A stretch of 45,000 bases of DNA from Leishmania martiniquensis (lineage: Eukaryota; Euglenozoa; Kinetoplastea; Trypanosomatida; Trypanosomatidae). Location: positions 237,501-282,500 of the forward strand of contig NC_090142.1 in assembly GCF_017916325.1 (NCBI RefSeq). The letters are read 5' to 3'. Of the stretch, positions 19,326 to 29,077 are shown in pieces; position 1 is the first letter of the stretch; each line of letters starts with the position of its first letter. The translations under genes were made by a program, and so were the position numbers. The notes under the pieces are model-generated. The model ran no database searches. It worked only from the letters and a program-made list of their open reading frames with translations, and was not told where the DNA came from.

Positions 19326-20003
19326 ATGAGCCACAAGTACATATTCAAGTACATCATCATTGGCGACATGAGCGTCGGAAAGAGCTGCCTCATGCACCTC
19401 TTCACGGAGCAGCGGTACCGCAAAGACCTGCCGCACACCATTGGCGTCGACTTCGGCACAACCGTCGTCGACATCAATGGCGAGCTTGTGAAGCTGCAGA
19501 TGTGGGACACAGCAGGGCAGGAGCGCTTCCGCTCCGTCACACGCGGCTACTACCGCGGCGCAGCCGGCGCGCTCCTTGTGTACGACATCAGCCGGCGATC
19601 CACCTACGCTCACATCGGGACTTGGCTGACCGATGCCCGGGCGAACACGGGCCCCGAGACGGTCTTCATCCTCGTTGGCAACAAGTCCGACCTGAAGGAG
19701 GAACGGGAGGTTTCGTACGAGGAGGCGGCCCAGTTCGCAGCGGAGCACAATCTGCTGTTCGTCGAGTGTAGCTCTCTCAACGGCAGGAATGTGGAGGAGG
19801 TCTTTTTGTCGACGGCGCGCCGCATTCACGAGAAGGTGAAGAGCGGTGTGATGAGCCCGGTTGATCCCGAGAGCGGCGTTCAACTGCACGCGGCTGCCAT
19901 CCCCACTTCGACCGCAAACAGCGGCCAGACTGGGGGTCCAGTTGACTTGAGCGCTGGCAATGGTGGAGGCGCCGCTCGTGCGTCGGAGTCGAGCTGCTGC
20001 TAG
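19326..20003 (+). CDS. Rab small GTPase, Rab2/4/14 clade
   Basis: A 225-residue GTPase that would cycle between GTP and GDP and direct vesicle traffic between endosomes and Golgi. All nucleotide-binding boxes are visible: P-loop GDMSVGKS (13-20), switch I Thr38 in [15 protein letters not shown] (60-66) with Gln65, NKSD (119-122), and ECSSLNG (147-153) in place of the usual SAK box. Two C-terminal cysteines (224-225) form the geranylgeranylation site. Motifs such as [21 protein letters not shown] and ESGVQ are shared with Rab4 and Rab14, and the N-terminus [11 protein letters not shown] is most like Rab14. Rab4 versus Rab14 cannot be settled by eye. The hypervariable tail (about 175-225) is Gly/Ala/Ser-rich. 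The start is unambiguous because the family N-terminus begins within a few residues of the ATG. Confidence 0.95.
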   Translation: MSHKYIFKYIIIGDMSVGKSCLMHLFTEQRYRKDLPHTIGVDFGTTVVDINGELVKLQMWDTAGQERFRSVTRGYYRGAAGALLVYDISRRSTYAHIGTWLTDARANTGPETVFILVGNKSDLKEEREVSYEEAAQFAAEHNLLFVECSSLNGRNVEEVFLSTARRIHEKVKSGVMSPVDPESGVQLHAAAIPTSTANSGQTGGPVDLSAGNGGGAARASESSCC

Positions 20004-20995
20004 TGGAAGCTCTCCCGGTCCCCCTTCCCCAAGACACACACACACACGCACGCACGCAGAGGTATGCATACTTGCATGCACGCATTCACAGGCAGTCGAG
20101 GCAACGTAAACAGTGTGTGCGTGTGTTGAGGAAGGGGATCTAATGGTGCGTGTTGCGCTGTTGTGCTGTATGTGTCTGTTTACGCGTCGTTGTAGAGGGG
20201 CAAGGGGGGGCAGTGCTTGGACGGCGCACATCTCCCCGCGTACACATGTGTGGTGCGTGCCGGTGTAACTGTGCAAAGTGGGTGAGAGAGGGCACCGTTG
20301 AACAGGGAGAGTGTGTGTGTGTGGGGGGGCAGAGCTACTCGGAGGGGGCTGCATCGGGCGACGGAAGAAGAGTAGTGGTTGCGGAGATGATGCTTAGAAA
20401 GCTCCAAGTGAGACGACGGCGACCTGTGCGTGTGTGCCTGACGTGTGTGTACATTGGCGAGAGGCTATTTCGTAATGAGAGCCGTTGCACCCCTCTTCCA
20501 TTCCTCTCTCCCCTCCTCCCCCCCACGCCCCATCTCTCGCTTCTCGCCTCTCGCCTTCCCACGAGATTTCGGTCCGTCATCGCTCTTCGCCTCGATTGGT
20601 TCCACCGCCCTCTTCGGCGTTTTTTTTTTCAGCACCCCATCGGTGGCTCCCTTTCCCTTCCCTTGTTGTCAATTTTTCGTCTGGACTGGCAGAGAGAGAG
20701 GGCGAGATAAGGCGAGAGCCACAGAGCCTCGGGCTGAAGTGGAGATGATGACGACGAAGGTGCAGGAAAGGGTGCGCGTGTCTGTGCGTGCACGCATCGC
20801 CTCATCCCTCCCACTCTTTTCGGCGCTATTTTTGTCCATTGGGAACGCACATCTCCGCCTCTTCCCCCTGGATTAGCGAGCGTTTTCGCGCATGCACTCT
20901 CTTTAATGCACCCGTTGTCCCACACTGTCGCCCCCTTTCCCCCTCAAACACACACACACCGATTTGGTGTGCCCGTGGTGCTGCCAGGAGCAGTC

Positions 20996-21009
20996 GGGGG
21001 GGGGGGGGG
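20996..21009 (+). repeat. Homopolymer run of 14 G
   Basis: Fourteen consecutive G bases in the Rab to CS-domain interval, preceded by a CA tract near 20948-20960. It may mark a G-quadruplex-prone site or a length-uncertain assembly position. Confidence 0.85.
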
Positions 21010-21572
21010 AACTGTAGCGGCGAGTCGTAGAGCTGTGTTTCAGCCCCCCCCGCCATGATGCGTGTGTGTGTGTGCTTGTGGGTGGTAGTGGCGAAGGGGG
21101 GGAGTGGTGATGGTGCTGTAAGGCGAGTCGCTTCGAAACGGGGGTGATGGAGGGGGGATGGCGGTGGCGTCACATGTACATTTCGTGTCCTCATCGGGCC
21201 ATTTCTCTCTTTGCTGCTCGCCATACGCCACCCCTCCTCGTAGACCCGTTGTCTCGTCCCTTCTTCTCTGTTGTCCCATCAGTGGCACATTACGTGATGT
21301 GTGTGCCCTAACCAGAGTGGCCGTACTGGGGTCGTCACTGCTGCCTGTGCGTGAATATATGCATCAATGCCAGTCCGCATGAATGGGGAACGCGCGCTGA
21401 TTTGGTGTGGTGCGCGCACGCTTCACCCCTTCCTACCCTCCGCCCAGGCGCCCTCTTCTCTCCATGCCGATGCGATCTCGCTGAGATGTGAGCAGTGGCG
21501 CCCAACTCCTGCAGAGCGGCGTCGCCTGGAGGCTGCCACACCACTGCACTAACCTCTCCCCCTCGCCGTTGT

Positions 21573-21590
21573 CACACACACACACACACA
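21573..21590. repeat. CA microsatellite
   Basis: CA dinucleotide tract upstream of the CS-domain gene, about 200 nt before its start codon. Confidence 0.85.
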
Positions 21591-21701
21591 GCTATTCATT
21601 CATCACTGTTGAGTAGTTCCACTGCCCTCCCTCCGCTATCTGTGCTGCCCCGTGACGGCCTCCCCCTTTGCAGGTTTGCACCGTCGAGCCTCTCATAGCT
21701 G

Positions 21702-21726
21702 TTGCTGTGCCCCCCCTCCCCCGCAG
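21702..21726 (+). promoter_or_regulatory. Candidate trans-splice acceptor for the CS-domain gene
   Basis: A C-rich tract (CCCCCCCTCCCCC) is followed by GCAG, with AG at 21725-21726. This would leave a 5' UTR of about 59 nt before the ATG at 21786. A second candidate ends at 21672-21673. Confidence 0.5.
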
Positions 21727-21785
21727 TCACTGCCACGGTGCTTGCACGGAGGGACGCCCTCACCCCCTACTCACTGCCCAGCGCC

Positions 21786-23162
21786 ATGCCTCCGTCGCAG
21801 GTCCGCAAGGATGAGGCGGAGCTTCGCCAAATCGCAAAGCGGTCTCGACTCGCCCGAAAGGAGGCGCAGCAGCGCGAACGGAAGCGGCGTGAGCGTACGC
21901 AGCGCGCGGCTGCCAAGAGCGGTGGGGCGGTATCGTCTGCGGCGGAGGCGGCCACGGCGTCTGCGCCAAAGCGAAGGCGAGGGGCAATCGTCCTCCCAGA
22001 CGAAGTCCAGGAGCTGCGCCAGCGGCTGATGAGTGACGATGTTGCCCGCTCTGCGTCCGAGGCGGGCGCTCTCGATGGAAGGAAGAAGAAGAGTGCGGGG
22101 GCGAAGAAGGCGGCCCGCTCCCTCGCCAAGAAGACCGCAGGCGCTGCCTGGGCCAGTAGCCACAGCGCCACTCCCTCTTCCTCCGCGTTAGTTCCCTCCT
22201 ATCACGAGGAGGTCCACTTCAAGAAGAAGATGCTGTGCGTGGATGTGGTGCTGCACCACGTCCCGTATCAGAAGATCGACATCAGTGAGACGAACACGCA
22301 TCAGCTGGTGGTCGACACGTGTGGCCACACGAAGAAGTACCGCTTAGTGCTGCCGTACCCAAAGGAAATGCGGTGCGACGCCGCAGCGGCCACGTACGAG
22401 TACGAGAACGGCATCCTGCAGTGCCGCCTGCCCATCGTCGACGGCGCCATCCCGGCTGAGCTCGAGGCGGAGAACGAGCAGATGATGGAGAAGATGCGTC
22501 AGCAGAGGGCGCTGCGCTTTCGCGTGACGCAGAACGGTGACTTGACGGTACGCACACGGCAGGCACTGCTGACGCCAACGCCCGCTGCCCATGATGCGCT
22601 GCTAGCCGCGAAGAAGGCACCTGCAACGCGTGGCTCCGGCGCCAGCAGCGACAACGACGCCATCAGCGCCGGGGCCCACGTGATGGGAGAGGGAGAAAAG
22701 ACGGCCAACCGCAAGTCTCGAAAGCGCGACCGCGACAACGGCGAGGGGGGCGACGAGGAGACACAGCGGCAGCCCAGGTGTGCACCAGCGAAGGGGGAGG
22801 CCACTGATGGCGAGAATGCTGCGCCGAAGGAAGCCGCTGCGACGCGGTCGAAGCCTGACGTCTTCGAGGCAGAGCACGCCAGGGCGATGGAGGCTGCGAG
22901 GGTGGCCGCAGCCAAGGTGAGCCTTTCTCTACGCGAGCGTGTGCTGATGGCGAAGAAGGTGCAAGCGAGCCGCGAGGAGCGCCTGAAGACTCGCACGCTC
23001 CGCAGGGAGCGTAAGGAGGAGCAGAGGCAGAAGTCCTTTCACCGCGTTTTGGAAGAGCAGAAGCGGCAGCTGCTGACCCGCGCGTCGATGCAGCCACCAG
23101 TGTTGCGCCCCGCCCCGCAGACGAAGACCTCCGCCAAGTCTGTGCGCTTCGCCGACACGTGA
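21786..23162 (+). CDS. CS/Hsp20-like (PIH1-type) domain protein
   Basis: A 458-residue protein. Residues about 1-65 are a strongly basic helix (many KR and RER repeats), probably a coiled coil or nuclear/RNA-binding arm. Residues about 139-218 show the beta-strand pattern of a CS/Hsp20-like fold as in p23 or the C-terminal half of PIH1 proteins: LCVDVVLHHVPYQKIDI, HQLVVDTC, KKYRLVLPYP and a closing ENGILQCRLPI. The remainder is a charged linker followed by a second basic helix (about 380-440, containing RRERKEEQRQK). PIH and CS proteins act as HSP90 co-chaperones, for example in snoRNP or axonemal dynein assembly. Either role fits a flagellate, but assignment here is inference. The ATG at 21786 was chosen because upstream in-frame sequence lies inside the acceptor-like tract. 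Confidence 0.87.
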   Translation: MPPSQVRKDEAELRQIAKRSRLARKEAQQRERKRRERTQRAAAKSGGAVSSAAEAATASAPKRRRGAIVLPDEVQELRQRLMSDDVARSASEAGALDGRKKKSAGAKKAARSLAKKTAGAAWASSHSATPSSSALVPSYHEEVHFKKKMLCVDVVLHHVPYQKIDISETNTHQLVVDTCGHTKKYRLVLPYPKEMRCDAAAATYEYENGILQCRLPIVDGAIPAELEAENEQMMEKMRQQRALRFRVTQNGDLTVRTRQALLTPTPAAHDALLAAKKAPATRGSGASSDNDAISAGAHVMGEGEKTANRKSRKRDRDNGEGGDEETQRQPRCAPAKGEATDGENAAPKEAAATRSKPDVFEAEHARAMEAARVAAAKVSLSLRERVLMAKKVQASREERLKTRTLRRERKEEQRQKSFHRVLEEQKRQLLTRASMQPPVLRPAPQTKTSAKSVRFADT

Positions 23163-23309
23163 AGGGGCCTCTGACTCGTCTGCAGGCCCTAACGAAGGAA
23201 TCGATCAGGCGGCACACGCACAGACGTACCGGCGGAAAGATGGGGAGCGCTATCAGGCACCTGCTGCAAGAGTGCTCGCATGTGGACGCTGCCGAGGGAG
23301 ACGAGGAGG

Positions 23310-23377
23310 GGTGGAGGGTGGGGGACGGAAAGAGCACAGCTTCTTAAACGGCAGGGACTAACCCTCCACCCTCCACC
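23310..23377. repeat. 12-bp inverted repeat in a 3' UTR
   Basis: GGTGGAGGGTGG at 23310-23321 is perfectly complementary to CCACCCTCCACC at 23366-23377, separated by 44 nt. It begins about 150 nt after the stop of the CS-domain gene and would form a long GC-rich stem in its 3' UTR. Confidence 0.75.
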
Positions 23378-24254
23378 TCTCCGTTCAAAACGCTCCGCCG
23401 CCCCTGTGCTCCCGATCCGTGTGCCTCTAAGACAACGTAACGCACGCTAATGCGCTCCATCGACTAAGGAGGGCACGAAGAGGCCTTCCACAGAGCAGCC
23501 CATTCGCGCATGATCCGACGCCTCCTCTCTTGCGCTCGTACCATTTTCAATGATAATCAACAAAGCCCAGCAACGACTCTATTAGAGGGGTGGGGCGGGG
23601 CTGGACGGGGGGGGAAGGGTAACAAGGAGGGCGCGCCGTGTACGTGGGCCTCTGCGCTTCCTCTGCACGCATCCTCCTTCCCCCCTCCCCCTCCTTCGCG
23701 TGCTCTCTCTCTCTCTCGCTATCTTCACGTCCTGCCCCCCTTCCCCTGACGGGCGTCGGCGTCTCCAGACGAGCGAAAGGGTGACGATGATGTGGAGAAC
23801 GGGAGGCTGCGCGGTCGTCGCACTCATCTTGGTACGTTCTAGGGTTCACACACATACACATACACACAGCAAGCAGTGCATCCGTTGCACGACGCGGCAT
23901 TGCCCTCCCTCGTGCTTCCTCTCGGGGACGCCCTTCTTTCCGTGAGGGCACTCGCATGCGGATATGCCCGTGTATGTGTCTCTCTCTCTCTGTATGTGTG
24001 TGTGCTCGTGATGGTGGTTGCCTTCTCCATTGCCATGCCCTGCTGATACCCTCCCTGCTTCTCTTCTGCGCGCCCGTCGAGCCGAGTGCATCCCCGCTTC
24101 ACTGCGCGTGCGGTGCCGGGCATCGGCACACGCATCTCTACATCAAAGCGCACCGACGTGCCCATACGTACACAAGTCGCACCGGTGAGCACTCGCCACG
24201 CATTCGATAGCGAAAGCACCAGAGGTGCGAGGTGAGCGACGTTTGTGCGCACAC

Positions 24255-24273
24255 GCATCCGTATCCTTTGCAG
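24255..24273 (+). promoter_or_regulatory. Weak candidate trans-splice acceptor for the GRC3 gene
   Basis: A short pyrimidine stretch ending TTTGCAG (AG 24272-24273) lies only 11 nt before the chosen ATG at 24285. Stronger pyrimidine tracts exist near 24045-24070, so the real site may be further upstream. Confidence 0.25.
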
Positions 24274-24284
24274 GTGCGGATCTG

Positions 24285-27200
24285 ATGCCCACCAAATGGA
24301 GTAAGAGGATCGTCGACGCCCGTCCGCAGTCGGTGGCGGACGGGGTAGGCAGTGTGCCTCTCTCAATGCCGCTGGCAGCTTTGGCTGAGGAGGAAACGGC
24401 AACGACCATGCCAGCGTTGCTGGCAGCCACAACTGCATCGGCGGCTGTCAAGGCACGAGGCCGCCGTGTGACGGTGTCGGGTGTGGAGGAAGTCCGGGAA
24501 ACAGCACCAGCGGAGGGCAGCACCGGCGGTGCTTTACTATCCTCCGCGGAACCTTTTAAGGTGCCGGATGCCGTACGGCAGCGCATTCAGCAGCTGCGAC
24601 AGTCTGCCACGGCGACACACGCGAGCAGCACCGAAGCCTCTACTTGCGCGGCCGCACCAACATCAGAGGAAGCCAAGGGTGCCAGGGCACCTGTGTCGCT
24701 GCCGCCGGCTTCCTCCTCGGCTTGTGACAGCGTTCGAAGCTGCAGCGGGGCTGCGACGGCGCCGAGTAGTTTCACGGCGGCGTCGCGTGCACCGCCTCGA
24801 TCGCCCCCAGACTCTATCGAAGCGGTGTCTCAGCTCGCCTTCACAGCACCACAAGCCTTACCCACCTCCACCGAGGAGATCGGCGAGGGGCCTATGTCGG
24901 CTACGGCGGTGGCCCACAAGGCGTCCAGAAGCAAGTGCGTGCGGGTCGAGGAGGAGGAGGCACCGCTGCTGCTGCCTCGGCAGAAGAAGCCAGTGATTTT
25001 CTCGCGTCAGTGGCGTCGACAGCTCTTCACTGGCACCGTCCCCTTGCCGTTGCCCGTATCGCCCAGCAAGCCGACCGCAGGCCCTACTGTCGATGATCTC
25101 GTGCGAGGTCATCGCCAGAGCTTAAACCGGGGCGCGCACAGGGGTATGGATGGGACTGACGCAGACATCGTATCTGATGAGGAGGTCGATGCTGACGAGG
25201 ACGGCGCGTCACCCTTCGGCAAGGCCAACGTCATCAAGTTTAGCTGCATCCAGGGCGGGGACAGTGGACCACAACGACGTGCACCGGCGCCGTCAAGCGG
25301 CGATTCCAGCGAGGGGGAGGACCAGCTCAGCACTACATCATTGTCTGTAATGCGGGCCACGGCTCACGGAGCACTGGACGGGCGTCGTCGCGGTGTGGCA
25401 TTGCAGTTCTCAGGGGCACCGACACGCCGGCAGCAGCATCAGCTAAGAAAGCAGGAGCAGGAGGCGCGGGAGCACCACCGCGTGGAGCTTCACATGTCTG
25501 GCTTCGATGCGGCTTATCTCAGTCGGCAGGAGGCGCGACTTCGCGTGGACCGGAAGCGCGACAGGAGCGAGGGTAGCAAGGACGAGGAGAGTGGTGATGA
25601 GCACTCTTCGGAGGACGAGGAAGCGGACGATAGCGTATCGGATACGGGAGAAAGTGCTTCGCTCTCTTCTGTCAGTGGGGCAGGAGCGAACTTCGAAGAG
25701 GAGGAGCAGGAGGAGGGTGGCGACAGTGATGACGGCTTGTCGGGACTCTCTGCATCTGCGCCGGATGAAAGCCCACGTGTTGTCGGGGATGGTGAACGCA
25801 GCGCAGCGCAGCGTACTGAGGAGGAGCCACGCTTGCGCGCGCAGGGGAAGAGCGGTGCGGCGGCGGCGTCAGAAGTCATCGCCGAGTACGGCAGCAGCGC
25901 CAATTCCACGAGCTCGCGATTTCTCTTCTTCCAGTCATTCTTTTTCGCGTGCCACGAGAACCGCATGAACCGCAATGGCTGCCACCACACCCTCCTCGGA
26001 CTTCGCGACTCCGTCACCATCAAGGGCCCCTGCGGCGTCATCGGCTTTGGTCTGGGCGAGGTCACTGTCAGCGGCTTCTACCTCGGCTGCAAGCAGCTGG
26101 CCCTGTGGCACGAAGAGCACCGAGCGGTGCTGATGCCCATGAAGCGACTCAAGACGCGGCACGCGCAGGACATGGAGCTGCCTCAGTGGCCACGCGTGCC
26201 GGCGCCTGCGTGGCCCCCGCGAAGCTCCTCAAGAGCCGCTGCCGCGGGGGCAGGCATGGCAACGGGTGACGATGCTTTGGGCCAGCCACTAAATCCACTG
26301 CACTACCGCGGCACGTGTGATGCAGCTGGGCGCAGGAAGTCAGTGATGGCGAGTGGCGCTCCTGCGACATCCACTGCGGCTACAGAGGGGCCAGACACTG
26401 ACGACGAGGAGGAGTTCCTGCAGGCGCTGCAGTGGAACTGCGAGTCTGTCTTTGGGGACGTTGACTGGGACTGGGTGGAGGCGACGCTGCAAAGTTGGCG
26501 CGGTCTCTTTTCCAGTCAGCTGCCGCCGATCCTGTTGATCGTGCAGCCGCCCTCGTCGATGCGCCGGCATGGCGACGAGGGACCGACGCGGAGGTTCTAC
26601 CTCACCCGCAAGCGCGGCCGAGGGGCAAAGGCGGACCAGGTGGGGGCCACGCCACAGAGCACCGCCGCCGCGCCGTCGCGCGCTTACATGGACATACCCT
26701 CCTTTGTGGCTCACCGCAGCGAGCCGTCTGTCGATCTCGCGCTTGTGCCGAGCATTGTGCCGTCGATTGCGGCGCAGGGCTGCGGCTCTGTCATGGTGCT
26801 GGGCTCTGCGAACATCGGCAAGTCGACGCTGTGCCGGTACTTGGTGAACGTCCTCCTCAGCCAGCACGGGCTCTGCTACTGGCTCGATCTCGATGTTGGG
26901 CAGCCCGAGTTCGGCGTACCGGGCCAGATGGCGCTTTGCATCGTCCGGCGTCCGCTGCTGCGCGCCCATGACGCGAGCTGCGCGCAGGTTGTCTCGGCCT
27001 TCTTCGTTGGTGCCAGCGCCGCGGCGCAGTGCCCGCTGACCACGGCGAACGCACTGGCGGCGCTTTGTGCGCAGGCGCGAGCGGTAGGCAAAGATCACCC
27101 TGTGGTGGTGAACACGCATGGCTGGGTGCTGCAGACGGGACGCCGTATCTCGGTCGAGGCACTGCGCCGTCTTCGACCGCGCCATGTGATTCACCTCCAC

Positions 27201-28304
27201 AGGGCGGAGGAGGCGCTATGGGCACAGGACACAGCAGCTTTGCTCAACCCGAGAAACGGGCTCAACGCTGAGGTGGTTCAGCGCCGATTCCTTGTCCGCC
27301 GCAGCAGTGGCTGTGCTGCTGCAACGACGGCCGCTGCTGGGAACCACGGCGAAGCGACAGCGCGCTCGAAGAAGAGGGTAAAAGGTGAGCCTTCGAGATG
27401 CTCCGCGCCGTCGGCCACCCTTCTCTGCCACCTCCCGTATCCGCACACTCACGATGACGCTGCCCAGCAGCCTGCATCCGCGGGCCGTGAGCCCCATGTC
27501 TCGCCCGCCACGACGGATGCGCAAAAGTGGTGCGGTCAGGTTCACTCGGTGCGCGTGCAGCGCGAGGAGACGTACTCGTCCATCGCACGCATCAAGGCAA
27601 CGAAGGGCAGCCGCGGACGGCAGCTGCGGTGGGAGACGTACTTTGCAGCTCTGCTCCGCCACTACGCCGGGGGCACGAAGTCGGCGAGCGGGAAGGAGGA
27701 GGAGGCGGAGACGACTCTCCTTGAGGCGCCGCTGTCGGCACTGCACTCGATTGTGCTGGCCGAGCGTGATGAGAAGCTGGGCGACGTGTGCCTGGCGGAA
27801 CCGATGACGTCCTCCTCGTCGGCCCCGCAGGTGCCATCCCCCGTCACCGCTGCTGCTCAGCGGCAACGCCGGCAAACGCGGGCAGAGGTGGCCGCGGCGC
27901 TTGAACATGCGGTCGTCGCTGTCCTTTTTCACGCTCTTCCCTCCGCGGCGGCGCGCGGCCAGTTTAGTGTCGGCAAGAGGCGGGGCGTTGTCCGTAGTCT
28001 GGCCTCCCTCCCAAATGGGTTTCCCGTATCATGCTACGGTGTTGTGGAGAGCTGTGAGCGAGAGCTCCTGCACGGCGCTGGTGCGGCGCAGCGTGACCAT
28101 GGTGCGAGCTCGGCGTCGAGTGACCCCGCCTCAGCGGGGTGGATTCGCATCCGTGTGCCTCTGCGGCGAAGCGTCGTGGCAGCCATGCTCTCCACTCCCG
28201 AGAGCGAGCTTGAGTGTGAGGCGACCAAGTGGTCTACCAGCGTCTCCATTGCCTACAGTGCCGCCTTGCGTGGCGATACTGCCTTTGTGGACGTCTGGCG
28301 GTAG
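24285..28304 (+). CDS. GRC3: Polynucleotide 5'-hydroxyl-kinase of the GRC3/NOL9 (CLP1-like) family
   Basis: A 1,339-residue protein whose C-terminal part matches GRC3/NOL9, the nucleolar kinase that phosphorylates RNA 5'-OH ends and works with the LAS1 nuclease in ITS2 removal during rRNA maturation. The Walker A loop GSANIGKST is at about residues 840-848. The segment YWLDLDVGQPEFGVPGQ (about 864-880) corresponds to the Walker B/substrate region conserved as DLGQ.EF in this family. NTHGWVLQTG (about 941-950) matches the family NT.GWV motif. An upstream domain with GFGLGEVTVSGFYL (about residues 587-600) fits the family's N-terminal beta domain. The first 540 residues or so are disordered, with acidic stretches rich in E, D and S around 285-300 and 430-500, making the protein much longer than yeast or human relatives. 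Low-complexity inserts also interrupt the C-terminal domain. Confidence 0.92.
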   Translation: MPTKWSKRIVDARPQSVADGVGSVPLSMPLAALAEEETATTMPALLAATTASAAVKARGRRVTVSGVEEVRETAPAEGSTGGALLSSAEPFKVPDAVRQRIQQLRQSATATHASSTEASTCAAAPTSEEAKGARAPVSLPPASSSACDSVRSCSGAATAPSSFTAASRAPPRSPPDSIEAVSQLAFTAPQALPTSTEEIGEGPMSATAVAHKASRSKCVRVEEEEAPLLLPRQKKPVIFSRQWRRQLFTGTVPLPLPVSPSKPTAGPTVDDLVRGHRQSLNRGAHRGMDGTDADIVSDEEVDADEDGASPFGKANVIKFSCIQGGDSGPQRRAPAPSSGDSSEGEDQLSTTSLSVMRATAHGALDGRRRGVALQFSGAPTRRQQHQLRKQEQEAREHHRVELHMSGFDAAYLSRQEARLRVDRKRDRSEGSKDEESGDEHSSEDEEADDSVSDTGESASLSSVSGAGANFEEEEQEEGGDSDDGLSGLSASAPDESPRVVGDGERSAAQRTEEEPRLRAQGKSGAAAASEVIAEYGSSANSTSSRFLFFQSFFFACHENRMNRNGCHHTLLGLRDSVTIKGPCGVIGFGLGEVTVSGFYLGCKQLALWHEEHRAVLMPMKRLKTRHAQDMELPQWPRVPAPAWPPRSSSRAAAAGAGMATGDDALGQPLNPLHYRGTCDAAGRRKSVMASGAPATSTAATEGPDTDDEEEFLQALQWNCESVFGDVDWDWVEATLQSWRGLFSSQLPPILLIVQPPSSMRRHGDEGPTRRFYLTRKRGRGAKADQVGATPQSTAAAPSRAYMDIPSFVAHRSEPSVDLALVPSIVPSIAAQGCGSVMVLGSANIGKSTLCRYLVNVLLSQHGLCYWLDLDVGQPEFGVPGQMALCIVRRPLLRAHDASCAQVVSAFFVGASAAAQCPLTTANALAALCAQARAVGKDHPVVVNTHGWVLQTGRRISVEALRRLRPRHVIHLHRAEEALWAQDTAALLNPRNGLNAEVVQRRFLVRRSSGCAAATTAAAGNHGEATARSKKRVKGEPSRCSAPSATLLCHLPYPHTHDDAAQQPASAGREPHVSPATTDAQKWCGQVHSVRVQREETYSSIARIKATKGSRGRQLRWETYFAALLRHYAGGTKSASGKEEEAETTLLEAPLSALHSIVLAERDEKLGDVCLAEPMTSSSSAPQVPSPVTAAAQRQRRQTRAEVAAALEHAVVAVLFHALPSAAARGQFSVGKRRGVVRSLASLPNGFPVSCYGVVESCERELLHGAGAAQRDHGASSASSDPASAGWIRIRVPLRRSVVAAMLSTPESELECEATKWSTSVSIAYSAALRGDTAFVDVWR

Positions 28305-29077
28305 GAGGCTCTCCTCGCTGCTCTCCTCCGCTGAGTCGCTCCGCTGCTTCCCTCTTTTCCAACGACTCGCGCCTTCTCCCTCGCTGAACTGCGGGGCGCG
28401 TGCGCGCAGGAGAGCGGGTCTGCAATGATGCAGAAGGGTGCTGCCCTCCCGATACAGCAGCAGTGCACGCGCGCTTAGGCACGTGCCCTTTAAAACGAAA
28501 GCGCGCTAAGGTGAATGAATTGATTGCTAATGTTGTAATATACGATGAGTATTCGCCCACCCACCCACCTGTACACGCGCACACATGCCGATGCCGATGC
28601 AAACGTGTGCCTCCGGGAGAAGAATGCATGCACGGAGCACTTTGCGCGGGTGGGGTTGGGCGGAGTTGGACGATCCCACCGCGGGTGATCCGTTCGCAGG
28701 GTCTGCATTGAGAACGTTTCGCATCGAAAGAGATGTGCACGCGCATGCGCATGCTTGTGTCTGTCTCGGTCTGTCTGTGCTGCATGCGCTCCCCCCCTCT
28801 TTCCTCCGTGGGCGCAGCGCCGCATTTAGTGTGCCCTTCTCATCTCCGTCTTTCGTTCACTTGACTTCGCTCCCTCTCACTCACTCAGATCCCACTGGAT
28901 GACACCGTCATCACAGCAACCACGTGCGAAACACAAAGAGCAACAACGCACCGTTCCCCCTCCCCCTCCCCCTCTCCCGACCACCTGTGGACTTTGGGCT
29001 CTCCACAGGGGGGCTCGCGGTTCCTGTCGTCGTCTCCCGCGCACCCCTTCGTGCGTGAGCTTCTTTGTAGTACTGCG
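28305..29077 (+). other. Intergenic region between the GRC3 and HRD3-like genes
   Basis: No gene is seen. It contains CT-rich sequence directly after the GRC3 stop, a relatively AT-rich patch around 28490-28555, and an acceptor-like signal ending at 28887-28888. Confidence 0.6.
28859..28888 (+). promoter_or_regulatory. Candidate trans-splice acceptor for the HRD3-like gene
   Basis: A tract of C/T-rich sequence (CTCCCTCTCACTCACTCAG) ends at AG 28887-28888, which would give a 5' UTR of about 189 nt before the ATG at 29078. Confidence 0.45.

Larger units (their letters stand above)
20004..21785 (+). other. Intergenic region between the Rab and CS-domain genes
   Basis: No gene is seen. It contains CA repeats just after the Rab stop (around 20035-20058), a T10 tract at 20620-20629 followed by CAG, a run of 14 G at 20996-21009, a CA microsatellite at 21573-21590, and acceptor-like tracts ending at 21672-21673 and 21725-21726. 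Confidence 0.6.
23163..24284 (+). other. Intergenic region between the CS-domain and GRC3 genes
   Basis: No gene is seen. It includes a 12-bp inverted repeat (23310-23377), a G-rich patch near 23585-23620, CT-rich tracts around 23670-23720, a TG tract near 23990, and a weak acceptor-like signal at 24272-24273. Confidence 0.6.

Noticed and set aside
19209..20354. 381-codon minus-strand open frame over the Rab gene
   Set aside because: The opposite strand encodes an unmistakable Rab GTPase with all motifs, so this is an antisense shadow.
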